64,000 nucleotides of DNA from Burhinus oedicnemus (lineage: Eukaryota; Chordata; Aves; Charadriiformes; Burhinidae), in assembly GCA_008921705.1 (NCBI GenBank), contig VFFE01006842.1, forward strand, positions 827,321-891,320, in the 5' to 3' direction. Shown piece by piece: positions 25,401-37,809 of this stretch (within the stretch, counting starts at the first letter, position 1; each line of letters starts with the position of its first letter). Position numbers and translations under genes: made by a program. Under the pieces are notes generated by a model that saw only the letters and a list, made by a program, of their open reading frames with translations, did no database searches and had not been told where the DNA came from.

Positions 25401-28073
25401 AAATGAGACAATAAAATATAATAAATTCAGCCACTTCCAGTGAGCAGCTTTGTGTGTCAGCAGCACCATTTAAACTTGGTCTAGGCTGTTTCACCTTTCC
25501 CCACCAGGACTTGGCAGTGATTTTAAACCAGGTCCATGTACATTCCAGCCCTGAGCCCATAATGAATGTCTGGGTGTGCCAGACAGTACTATTCTGCAGT
25601 CCAAATAGGATTTCCATATTTGCCTTCATGCTAGTCTAAACCTTTAGCTCATCTACATGCCAGCTGAGCTGCCCACAGAACTGTTTATAAAGACAGCAAA
25701 CAAAAACAAAAGATGTTTAGGCTATTTGATTCTGGAATAGAAATGTAGTAATTTTGGAAGATGAAAGTACAAATCCAGGCATTATTTTAATGAACCAGTC
25801 CATTAGTGAGCCTCCTGATTAGCAAAAATAACCTTGCTTATGTGAATAGCCGGTCGTCTAAATGCATGTTTTGGCTTACTGGGCCACTTGAGGCACTTGG
25901 CATATTACACTTTTAAGTATGTTGTTTTGGACCAGTGACAATTCCTCCCACAGCCCGAAAGAAAGATGCACTTAGAGGAAACGTTGGCAAAGGACCAGCT
26001 CCTACAAAGAAATGGCAATTTCTTGTCAAAGACACAGCACAGCTCTATTCTCATTTCCTGGTAAATGAAAGTGTTCTTGCTGTGACCTGTAAACATATTA
26101 CACACTCTTCTTCAATTTTGTTGGTTGCAAGACTGACCCTCACTTGACAAAACTGCTTGATTATGGCAGTGTGACAGGAGCATGGTAGTGGTCCTCACGT
26201 TCCCATTGCCCCCATACATGTGCAGATGCTAGTAAGAGTAACTAGTCTGGGATTTATTCTGCCGCAATGGCTATATTCCCCCTTTTATTTTTCAAGCTGT
26301 TTTCTTTTTCTTGTCTTACTTTTTAATAAAATTTCTGAGCTTTCTCACTGTATCGTGCAATGAATTTTGCCTCTAGACAAGAACAAAGCGAGAAGGGAAG
26401 CAGAAAAAAGAACAGTAGATACTTCATGGTATTGCATGGTCTGTGTACACTGGTACTGTTTACAAACCTCTGTCAGGAGATACTCCTGTGCCCTAGAGGT
26501 AGAAGGAGAAATGTTTTCCATTTAGCTTTGTGAATGTGAGTCACAGAACTTTTTAATTTTCAAGCCTCCAACTCTTAGTGCTGTTGCAAATGTCTTGAAA
26601 GGAATTCTTCCAGCCCTTGCCTATGCCAGTCCATCTCCCTGAGGTGATTCCAGTTGCTCTCAATTGGGCTAACTTTCGGTTTTGGTGCAGATCCACCATC
26701 GTCTCCTAATGAAGGATATGTTCCATCAGTCTGAGGACAGCTCGCTTTAATTTAAATACACTTTGCACTACATTTTTTCCTGGTTTATCTTATGTACTCA
26801 AAAGGAATGTAATTATCACACACAATAGCCTTTCATGTAACATAGGTGGTGTCAGATTAATTTATACCTTCTTGAAGGTTTTTTTCAACTGTGTCAATGA
26901 AGTAAAAATGTGAAAAATCAACATCAGACTAATTGCAGCGCAGCACAATCCAGCTGAACAAATGTGTTCTTTTAGTGAACTGGACATGTGCACCAACAAG
27001 AAGACCTTTTTCTGAAGTGACATTCAGAAGCCTACTGAACACAGAGAAGAACCATACATTAATATGCCAATTCCACTCAAATTAGGTTTCTTGGTGCCTA
27101 AATTTATTTCATATCTGGGTTACACGGAAATAAGAATTACTATGTGATGTAATCCCAAAGGAAACACATGGTCTATCAAAAAGCCATGGGATTTCCAGAG
27201 CAATGTAAAAAAGGTCTGCTGGTGAAGGTCCAGTGTAAGAAAAGGTCTGTAGGTGAAATTCCATGTTTTGTTGATAAGGTGTTTATTTTGTGTTATGGTT
27301 TGACAAGTAAATCCTTGAAGAGAGGTGGGGTTTTGTGACCATATAAAAATGTGTGGGTTTTTCTTTTTTTTGGCAGCCTCTCACAGTAAGTCAAAAAAAA
27401 GAGCTGGAAATCAAACACAGATTTCTTAAGTAGGGTCAGAAGTTATACTAGATTAGTGTGCAATTTGTAAGAAAAATTAAACTGTTTTAAATTTTAATGT
27501 TCTTATTCCCTGAAACACTGATCTAAAGCCATGATATTTGATGCAAATATTATTTGATAGGAATACTTGGATCACGATCCAAAATAGCAACAGTTTGTTT
27601 CTGAGCTAGTGTTGCCTTGGAAAAGCTCTTGTAAGTGTTCCGTTACTCAGAAGACCTAGACATGTATTATGCCTTAAATGGACTTGACTCTCAAGAGGAG
27701 TAGCCAGTGCATCTCCAGGAACAGGTGTAAGTAATGTCCCCATGTTATTAGTGATCCAGGCTTTGTTTGTGATGTGAAACTGTTGCTCCCCAGAGTTTGC
27801 ACAAGAATTTGCAAGATTTCAAAGAGCAGAAATACACCAGCAATAATGTATTTCAAGCTCAAAAAAGTCTTTTCTAAAAAAACACAGAATGTACTAAAAA
27901 GGAAAATCCTACATACATGATAGGAAAAAGCACCTGATTCAACAGGTAATATTTCAATTTTCTGCTTTCCAAGCATATCTTGGGGGAATCTAGCATTCCT
28001 CCAATCACATGAATAAAATTTTGCGAAAGCATTAATGACTGTCAGGACATCTACAGTTTATTCTGTATCCCGC
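19491..28073. other. AT-rich non-coding DNA, no gene recognised
   Basis: About 8.6 kb with only short open frames, many overlapping on both strands (for example 23317-23616 on both strands), none with a recognisable domain. A five-copy TTG run lies at 24154-24169. A possible old remnant of an archosaur repeat with 'ttacactggtgcacaccag' words lies near 21573-21600. A weak exon-like stretch lies at 25209-25274. Otherwise I see nothing in it. Confidence 0.55.
24154..24169. repeat. TTG microsatellite, 5 copies
   Basis: Five perfect TTG units followed by T-rich DNA with further GTT words. Confidence 0.8.
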
Positions 28074-28500
28074 TGTGACAGTGTGCTCCTCCCTCTCCAG
28101 GCACCACCTGATCTTTATCTCCCGTAACCCTGCCCAAGCCATAACTACCCATGGTGGTCATAACGGGTGCATGTAATTGTGATGGCGGCAACCAGGGCTC
28201 AACGTGGTTTCGGAGAGACAGATAACAACACAACAGCCAAAGGCTAACTTGAGCAATGCTGGTTCTGTGGTCAATATGCAAATATAACTATAGGTCAAGC
28301 ATCTTACCCCCATAAATAGTGAACAGCCCAAGAGCCATTTGAACTCTCCTGAACGGCAGTGGGCTGCACGCCAGGATCTCCTCTTGACTAGGGACGCCCT
28401 CAAGGTTACTGCTCCTTGAGGCTGAGAGATTCCTTGCCGCAACAGATCCTCAGTAAGTGACTAATACCATGCTGAACTTTGGAATCTTGGCTAAGTGATA

Positions 28501-28532
28501 TAAAGGATTGATTATACATATACAATCCTTTA
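28501..28532. repeat. Inverted repeat (10-bp perfect arms) inside the LTR
   Basis: TAAAGGATTG at 28501-28510 pairs perfectly with CAATCCTTTA at 28523-28532 around a 12-base AT-rich loop. It lies between the TATA-like box and the polyadenylation signal, so a transcript from the LTR would carry it as a hairpin. Confidence 0.8.
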
Positions 28533-28781
28533 GATATAAACTGTTGACCAAGTCTGGGACTAGGATTGGATCCAGCTGCATCCAGACTCCTCTCTGAGAA
28601 GGTGTTTAGAGAGCAAGGGGATCCTTTCTGAACCTCATGACTCAATGGGAGGGTCTCCCTGACAGCTCTGTCTAACCCTGTCCTCTATGCAGTAAATAAC
28701 CAAGTGTGCTTTGCCGTCTCAAATCTTGTTAAAACACTGTTGCATTTACCATCAAACTTTGTTAAATCCCTGTTTTAGATC

Positions 28782-28787
28782 AATAAA
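28782..28787 (+). promoter_or_regulatory. LTR polyadenylation signal AATAAA
   Basis: Perfect AATAAA 50 bp before the proposed LTR end, followed by a T/C-rich stretch, as at the R-U5 border of retroviral LTRs. Confidence 0.65.
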
Positions 28788-28837
28788 CGTATTGCTGCTT
28801 CTCTCTACAAGTGAAGTGCATCGTTCCTTCCACGACA

Positions 28838-31800
28838 CCCATATCACTGGCTGAATTTAGAGATACCACTTATGGGGGTGTTTATTATGCACAGGTAGAA
28901 ATATGTGCATTTTTTATTCCACCTATGCAGAAGTAAACTTAGAGGTCATAACGATGTGAGACCCTTTTATTTTTTTCAAAAAACAATGTATCTAAAATGT
29001 CCATAGAAGGAGTGAAATTCTATTAAAATTTTCTCTTTATTTTTAAGATATCTATTAAAAATGTTTGAGATATTTTTACAAGTCAGTTCTTATGTGTTGG
29101 TATTTTCAGGTGGACTGCCACAGAAATCAGCAGCGACTAGTCTGTAAGGAGAGATGTTAACAGACTAACATTGTTGGTGTGGTATATTCCCCAGTAGGTA
29201 TGAACAGAAAAGGTCTCTTCCTGTTGAGCTGTATTATGAAGTATTGTTGTCTGGTGAGTCCAAGGAATAGCCTAAAGACCTAATCTTAAACTATACCTAA
29301 ACTGAAAGATTTACCAGATTTCAGAGTTCTTCTGAGTTATTGTGAGCCTGGTATCCTCACACCGCTGCAGAGGCTTACAGTGATATAACCACCACCACCC
29401 CAGATTTTGGCCCAGAGATTTGGGTGGTATGTATTTTATATGCCATATTCTTTATTTGTTTTTCTCTCTATGATATGAAAAAGCAAATTAGAGTTTCAGG
29501 ATTCTGCTTAATGGATCTAGTTTGGAACAGTACAGGACTTTATTTGCTGTAGGTACCAAACTCTACTGTGGTCCCAGAAACATCCTACAAAATTTTCTGG
29601 CCAAGTTGTTTTGATTTTTTATTTGCTTGTTTTTCCTCAGAGTTCTCATTTGTGAAAAGCAACAAAATACAGCTTCTGATGCAAAATCCATTTCCTCAAT
29701 GATGGAGCAACTGTCTGCTTCTTAATATTAGAACAATGAGACATGATGCAAGATGACAATTTTAAGACGTACATATAGACATTTTATTTTGCTGCCTCCA
29801 GCCTAGCTCTGAAAATCTACAGCATGTGTTATCAGGCCTGGTGATTTAACAGTTCTGACATCCCTGCTCTTAAGCAAATTCATCACGATAGCAATACTCA
29901 GTCAAGCCAAAGGTATGATTGGCTGAAAATATCTCAGCATTTAAGTGTTTTTTTCATTTAAGAAAAGGCATGTTCAGAATGAAAAGTCTTTATGTGTGCA
30001 TATGCACATGTGTGTGCATGTAACAGAGAACGAGAAAGAAGGCGAGCTGCTGTGCAAGTGTATTGAATGGAGTAAATGCATTGATTATGCATATCACATA
30101 TCCTCCCTTTAAATTGCAAATCCTGAAATCAGAGATCTGGGTGGGATTAAGCTGGAAAAAGAACAGATGGGACTGTTGATGTGACTGCCAGAGGCTTGGG
30201 CAGAAGGCAATGAAAAATAATTCTATTTTTCCCCTAAATTGAGAAAGCTAAACTAGTGATCAGTGGTAGATTTTGGGCAGATGGGATGACTTGGAGAAAA
30301 TGGCTGGCAGACTTAGTCACAAGATAATGAGAGTAAGATAAGGATTTTTCAGGGTGCATCAGGGGATCTTGAACTTCAGACCATGTAGCCGTGCATGCAT
30401 TTACAAAGACAATAGTACACGGAGGAGAAACTTTTCTCATGATACATGAGAATCATTCCAGTTCTATTTATCACATAGCACATGTAAAGTCCTGAATACA
30501 CTGCAGCAAATATGTATATTTGAATCCAGAATTGCAAATGTTTTTGTATGTTTGTCAGTATGACTATTTCTACTACTATTAACGGTATAATAAACCAATG
30601 TTTTTTTCCTTTCCCTCACCCCATTTTGCACTTAAATCTTCTCCCAGCCTTTTCACTTCACCCAGGTGCTCACTTTCTCCTTATCTTCACTATGAAATAT
30701 CCGCTGTTAATTTGTAAACACTTGAATATGGTCAATATCCTGTTGTGTTGGGAAAAAAGCAGAAAGGGGAAGTCAAAATCCTTCTCAATGATAAACAAAA
30801 AATACTAGCAGGTACTGCAAAACTAAAAGCAAATTTTGTAATGTTACTGCACTGATATTTTACCATACATTCTGAAAAATACATCACTAACTTAGGTGTG
30901 ATGGGCTAAAATAAATCTAAAAGAATGTGTACTCTATTGAGGATTTTTCCAGAACTTTCTATTCTTTCCGTGTCAGATTTAGAGATTAAAGATCATTGTA
31001 GAGATCATTTATTTTGTTTTATTTTAGTATCTCTTATTGGGTTGAATGTATATTTTATAAACAAGGAAAAAGGGTTCAATTTATAGCCCATATGGAAGGA
31101 TTATTTAAATATGAAAGACTGAAAGGATGATTAAATTTCAGCTATTCAAATTTCATTATTTGTTTTGCAGAGAATCTGTTGCATGTTGAAAAATGATAGC
31201 AACAAAAGTCTTGGAGTTGTAATATAACTCACAGTACAATCAGTACAGTGTGTTGTGTTTGAATGTCACTATACCTTTAAATATTGGCAAAAGGCCTCAC
31301 TAGATAAAGTGCCACTGAAAAGCGATTTTTTCCCACTGTTTTTTCCATAGTCCATAGCAATTCTACCAGTCAAATCTAATCAACTTTTGCAAAGAAATCT
31401 TAGTATTCCTGAAAGAGTACCTTTCAGACTTGCTCTACAGCATTTGAAAGACAAGTTGACATCTTTTAACCAATGAAAAGAATAGCCTTTCATATAAATA
31501 ATGTTAAAATTTTAAAGTACTTGTTGGAAAAAGTAATCAGATTGCCTCACCTATAAAATGGAGCTCGCTAAGAAGGACTGTAGGATCAGGAAAGCTCTGA
31601 ATCTCACTCATTCAGTGTTCCCAGCTGTGCAGGGCAAGAGAATAAGATTCAGAGGTTTCTGGAGTGGGATTTGGGCAGACTTTCATTGTGAAATGATCCC
31701 CATCAACTGATAGGGTCTATGCCGTAGTACATGCTACTGGTATACACATCTGTACAGACAATTCATTTCATCCATTATACCGCTCTGCGGGTCTTCGTCT

Positions 31801-34800
31801 TTTAATTACAGGTCTTCCAAAGTCAGGTCCTGAATTTGAATCCTCTCATCAACCCAGCAACAACCACAGACTTTTTTGTAACGACATCACCCTGCACGTT
31901 ACTACCTGAGCCCAAGATTTAAGTAAGAGCAATGTCACACAAGCTGGATATAACGTGCATTCCAGCATCCATCTTCTGTGTTAACTCTAGACATTCAAGG
32001 AAATAACTAGTGTGGAAAAACAGTCACTATCATAATCACATCTGATTTCCCTGTCAGTTTAAGAGTGTGGCAGCTATAAGTAGCTGGCTACAAGCTGACA
32101 TCCTTGACTAGGCAGCTGAGACATCACCTGCTATGTTTCAGGTACTGTACAAATGTTGTTTACACCAGAGAACTTTGTAGGACTTGTTTAATACTGGTAC
32201 TGCTGGAGTTCAATGACAAAACTTTGTCAGCTGGTGTGACAGTTTAATGAAGATAAAGAGGACTTTAAAAGCTTGTACTACAAAGGAACTTCCTATTTGG
32301 GGAAAATAATGAATGGATATCTTGCTTGGCTAGGAAACAGAGAGAAGATGAATCACTTCTTACCGTTGCAGGATGTCACAATGGCATTTTGGCCAAACTC
32401 TCTTTGAAGGATGTCCCCATAAAACAAACCTTTTATTCTGATGTTCAGAGCAACAGAAAACATCTGGAACAGTGGCAAGAAGTTTGAAATTTGGAGTCTA
32501 AAGATAGAAGATTTAAATCCATGGAAAGGTATCTGAATAATAAGTGACTTGGTTATCTGAATTTTTCAGCAGAAGTAGTCATAAGAGGTCCCTCTTTTGT
32601 CAGACCTTGTGGGAAAGGCAGCAAAAAGTAGCCAAGCAAATCAATCATATAGGTATATTTAGTTAATGGGATGAAAACAAAGGATTTTAGCGTAATGATA
32701 TCTTTTTGCAATAGTGTGCCATATACTTTTCTTATCATTGTTTCATGCAATCTGAGCCATATAGACTGTTCCTTCACGTCATACCATATGTGTAGTGCAG
32801 CCTCGCTCTCTGAAACTCCAAATTTCTCTTTTTTTCTCTCTCTGAATTTCTGCAGAATAAGTCACCTGGAAAACTGTTCCATGCCTTTATCATTAACCAA
32901 CACCTCTCACCATTTGACTTGCTGACAGAGACCTGGGTGTTAACTTCACGTTGTGCTTTAGCGCAGTTCTCACTCGCTCATGGCACCGTCAGGACAAACA
33001 GTTACTGTGCTTCACTGTTGGGTTCAGGCACTACTTATGTGCATCTTTACTGCACCAGTCACCCAGGCTTGAACTGGCATGCTGGCCAGTGTATTAAAGG
33101 TCTATAAGAGGATGTAGGGTTGGGATTACCTGATTGCCTACTATCTCAATATTCATTCATCATCGTGGATAATTTAAGACTGGCCTTCCTGTAGTTTTGG
33201 TAATTCTATACACATTAATGAGAAATACAGTGTAACCTTGCATCCCAAGTCGTTTTCCTACTCTGAGTAAGAGAATAATTTCCTTTCTTCAACTATGAAA
33301 CACAGTTTGGAAGCCACACAAGTGAGCTAAACCTATTACAAGACCACAATAAGTAGAAACGTCTTCACATTAAGTTTAGATAAATATTTATGTGCTTTTC
33401 AGAGGTATTTCTACCACATTATCTTATGAAAAACACCCCAGGAAAACAACGAGATATTAACAGAATCACCTATCATGGGGTTTCCTGAAACTTCAGTTGC
33501 CTGAGGCATGCTGCTTGTGAGTCTTAGAAATCTTTAACAATGTTGGTCTTTGGTCAAATGGAATTGAGTTCTCTGCATAACACTTTATATGAAACTATTC
33601 CTAGAACATGTAACAGTTTTCTTCTGCAGCAATAAATTGGTTATATTCATGCCTATTGTTTTTTTATTACATCTTACATTTATTTAGACTTTTGGAAAGA
33701 GTAATAAGTAACACTTGTTGATAGAAATGAATGAGAGAGATCTCAAGCCATAGACAAAATGATGCCTACAGCATCTGCAACGCTCCCAATGCCACATTAT
33801 TTGTGAGTAGCATTTTCATGTAACAATATGCATCATATTGTTACTATACCTGTGTCATCGTCTTATTTTGCAAGTATCTGAGAAATAAATAATGCAAGAG
33901 TCCCATTCATCATGAATGGACTGTATTCACAAAAAAAAAATACATAGTGAAAAGATGTGTAATGGTAGCTACTGCAAAACCAGCTTACTGAACGAAACTT
34001 TTACCACGTTCAACCCACCTGTAACTACATTACTCTTCCTTGACGCTCTTCATAACATTGTAATTCCCAGACCAAAAAGTATTTATATTAAAGGGACATC
34101 ATCAACATATGAATGGCATTCCACAGTCAATATTTTACCTGCTACTGAGATAAACCCATCTAGCTTGCAGTGAACATCACATATATTATGCTTTCATCAT
34201 GATGTTATGATGCTGAAAAGAAGAGCACTTTCAGCCGTATTGTACATTTTGCCTCTTGCCCTTATTTAGCTTACCATTAGAAAAATGTAACTAATTTCTT
34301 GCTAGTGATCATTTCTAATATCAACCATTCAATCCGCCTTTCAGTAGTGGAATGTCTTGCATTGTGTGTGTGTTAGTCATAGTGAAGAGAATATCAAGTG
34401 CAGTTTCCATTAGGCTTACACCTCGAGAATGGGATTGGCATTCTCCCTTTTAATTTTGTTAAACTAGAATTGACATGAGCTTTAAGATAAGTCACAGAGA
34501 TCTGTTCACGCTTCTTGAAAAAAAGAAAAAAAATCTATATTTTTTTTCATATTCTTTTGTATATTTTATTTCTTCTTATCAGTTCAGATTGTGCCACATT
34601 GTCCCAGTCACATATAAGGACAGCATTAGACTCAGTTGTTTATAAATACACAGCAGAGACTTGGTGTCCAGTCTGTGTCCAGTCTGTTTCCAGTCTAATC
34701 CTGGAATACATTGGATACATTCTCTAATGTGTCTGTACTCACGCAGCCCTTATTCTATGAGCTGAAACCATTAAATTATTTTCAGGAGGAAGGAAATTCC

Positions 34801-36429
34801 TGAATTTTCCAGTAACACTTATTTTTACTTTTAATACACCTGGCTCTCAGAGTGACAGTTCACGGAGGGAAAAGCGCAAAGTGACAGGATCTGCTACTTT
34901 CATTTCATTCTGCTCAGTATTTATGTTCAGTCCTCTGATAATTGCTTTCTTGGTCCCATCTTTCCAGGCAAATTGACATGCTCTCTGCAAGATTTTGTTG
35001 TTGATTTCTCTCTTTTTTTTTTTTTTAGTTATATAAAGACTACCAAAAAACCCTCACAAATTGGATCCATGTCACCTAACTTTTGCCAGATTACAGTTTT
35101 GTACATGCTAGCTACTTTGCCAGGCTCCCTCATGAGCCAGTGGATGAAAATAGGTGACTTCAGGACATGAATCCTGATATCCTAAAATGGATTTCTGAAG
35201 GTATATTTCCCTTCATTGCATGAAGATTTTTGATGAATGGTTTAGACCAGACACTAATTTTTAGCTGTCCACAGGTGAGTGGGATAAATTCCACCTTGTA
35301 AGCTTAATTGAGGTTGCAGAAAATGCAAGCACTGAAGTATATAAGCTCTTAAATAGCATTACTAATGTACTCTGTTGATCCGAGTCATGCTACCCTGACC
35401 ACAACTAATGATACAATGCTGACTTGTCCTCCCATCAGCTAAATGAGTTAGAGATAAATCTGTTAACTTATATTTCTGAGAAACTGCTTCATACAATTCA
35501 CGTACCAATTTTACTAACTTCTGAAGACAAAATCTGGGCTGAGTCTTATGGTTCTGTTTTACACATGCAAACTTTTTGGTCTTACAACATCAATTAAAAA
35601 ATCACTGAGCTCTAAATACCGCTAAATTAATCAGAACATAAAATTGAATAAATATTGGCTCGTGAAGAGACAGATGCTGCTTTGCCAGATAATGTCCTTC
35701 ATGAAGAGATGAATTAATGTATGCTTCTTCCTTCCAAAATTATTCTTATGCTCTTTATCTTTCTTGCAGGTGTCATTAATTTTAATTAAGAAAATTGTAA
35801 GGGCAAAAAACAAGATGAAGGCCACAATGGTAATGCTCTATCACTGTCATCCAAGCCAATGTATAGACCTAGCTGGGTATGCCCATTGGTCAAAAAAAAT
35901 GATCAATATTTTTGGTCAGATATGTTTTTTATTTGCAGAGAAAAATAATTCAGAATATACTGATAGCTAATGGAATGCAGCTGGTCTAGAGCCAGCCCTT
36001 GCATTTTAGCAGGAAGTACCATTCAGAGGCTTGAAGCAGAACAGATTTATCAAAGTCCTCACCTAATGACAGGATAGAATCTGGATTCATACTCTGTCTC
36101 TGCTCAGTGCTTCTCAAAGATACACCAGGCAGTTGAGAATGACTGGGAATCATTAACTGGTTTTCTGCTCAAAAAGTACAATAGATTATACTATAGTTAT
36201 TACTGATTTTGAAAACCTTGTCTGGAATTGAACAGCATGCTTAAAAAAAAGAAGAAAAAAGAAGACCAAACACAGCACATTCTGGGCAAGAACTTCTTAG
36301 CATAAAATAAGACACTCAGCCAAAAAAAAAAGTTTGCAAAGAGATGGATGTATTTTACAGATTAGCTCAGATCCTCAGCTGCGAAGTGCCCTGAAGTCAG
36401 CAGAAATGTATCCATTTGTCCTGGTTTAT
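28838..36429. other. AT-rich non-coding DNA, no gene recognised
   Basis: About 7.6 kb of stop-rich sequence. Visible items are a 14-bp palindrome tgtgcatatgcaca at 29995-30008, an 11-bp tandem repeat at 34664-34696 and a 14-base T run at 35013-35026. Open frames are below 90 codons and match nothing I know. Confidence 0.55.
34664..34696 (+). repeat. 11-bp minisatellite, 3 copies
   Basis: Two perfect copies of GTGTCCAGTCT and a third with one change (GTTTCCAGTCT), head to tail with no spacer. Confidence 0.9.
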
Positions 36430-36720
36430 GCATCTGATCCGATCTTCCCTCGGAGAGCACGGGGCGAGCGCAGACACTGTTGTTGAGATCCGCAGCAGTT
36501 CCGTACATCTGAGCAGCACGCCAGTGGAGCCGCCCAGAAAGTTGCACGAGCACAATTAACAGATTGGGCTTGAAAATCACAGTTTCTGTGATAAGTGCCC
36601 CTTCGCAGGGTGCAAGCTGTTCCACATCTCCGAACTGTTTTGCTGCTTTTTCCTTTGCGGAGGGAGAATCCTCCACAGTGTGTGCCTTAGTGGCAAACTG
36701 CCGCTGCCAAATGCACGCAG
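36430..36720. other. Small CpG-rich patch, possible promoter or exon
   Basis: Fifteen CpGs lie between 36440 and 36717, against roughly one per 100 bp or fewer in the flanks, with clearly higher G+C. On the minus strand there is a 104-codon open frame (36676 to 36362, GTG rather than ATG at its listed start). A TTAAATAG box at about 36722-36729 lies upstream of it in that direction. No protein family is recognisable and I found no convincing splice sites. It could be a small CpG island or promoter, a conserved element, an old gene fragment or local composition only. Confidence 0.35.
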
Positions 36721-37809
36721 CTATTTAATGCCTCACTGCTGAGATCTGGGATTTCTTGATGTTCATCTCAAATGTAAAATATATCTGAATCATAATCTCT
36801 GAGAGGTTAAAGATTTCAGCAGGGGAAAAAATGGTATTTTGTCATCCTGTCATCCGAAATTGTTTTACGTTTCACACTACAAAGTAAAAATATAAAGGGA
36901 TCATCACCTAGGTGATAAACTGCCAGTTTCCAGACAAACATTTTAACTGATTTACACCTGTTTTCCTCCAGGAAAAGCTACATTTTATGTGATGCATTTC
37001 TTTCTCAACTGATAAATGACAATGGTCCAAGTATCTTCATCTCAGTGTGAACTGACCCAGATTGTAGAAGACCAAGTTTTTACATTGCTTTGGGACCAAA
37101 CAACTCCTAGAAACATTAAACTGCTCAGAATCTAGTTCCAAAACATTCACAAGATTCAACTGGTGGCAGAGTAATGTTCTTAATTATATATTTTAAATAA
37201 ATGAATTATTATGGCATTAAACTACAGGAACAGATATAAAGCATTTTCATTGTAACATGTAAATATTTGATTTAACGTCAAATAGGAGTCAGAAAGCATA
37301 GCTCAGTCACCATTTTCCATTTCACAGTCTTATCATTCCTGTGAACATCTCAAAGAGCTTTTCAAAATGTAAAACTGAAAGAAAGGGAGTTAAATAAGTC
37401 TATGTATTGATTGTCAAAAAAAATTCTTTTAACTTATAAATTTTAAAAAAGATACATAATGATGGAAATATACATCCGATTTGAAGATAATTTTGTAAAC
37501 CGTGATCAATCTTTGCTCAACGAAGAGTGATGAATCTGGAAACCAGTAGAAGATTCTTTTTCCAATGTGTCAAGACACTGAAAGCGGAAATGAAGTATCA
37601 AAAATAAACACCTGTAGATACACAGCACTATTGTTGCTTGTAACTCTCTTGAAGCTCCCCTTTACATGATGAGTTCCAAAAACTCCGTACTGTATCACGG
37701 TTTACGTGTACTCTCCATCTTTCTGCATGTTTTTGTAAGTTTTGGTGGAAACATATGTCTTATTAAGCATATGGTCCAAAACTAGAGTACTGAGTACTAT
37801 AATAATCCA
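36721..37809. other. AT-rich non-coding DNA
   Basis: No gene, repeat or RNA recognised between the CpG-rich patch and the CR1 fragment. Confidence 0.6.

Larger units (their letters stand above)
28074..28837 (+). mobile_element. Solo LTR of an avian endogenous retrovirus
   Basis: Seen: begins TGTGACAG and ends CGACA (the TG...CA rule). It has an octamer ATGCAAAT at 28276-28283, a TATA-like ataaatag at 28312-28319 and a polyadenylation signal AATAAA at 28782-28787 some 50 bp before the end, in the order U3, R, U5. Middle blocks such as 'gccatttgaactctcctg' and 'ctgcacgccaggatctcc' are familiar to me from bird LTRs. No gag, pol or env follows, so it is a solo LTR left by recombination. The flanks cccgc (28069-28073) and cccat (28838-28842) could be a decayed 5-bp target duplication differing by two transitions; edges are therefore uncertain. 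The strand follows the polyadenylation signal. Retroviral class is not assigned. Confidence 0.7.

Noticed and set aside
31545..31580. Possible CORE-SINE block 'tgcctcacctataaaatgga'
   Set aside because: One short block without the family's neighbouring blocks.
35221..35279. cag/gtgagt donor at 35274
   Set aside because: No upstream acceptor with a usable open frame was found.
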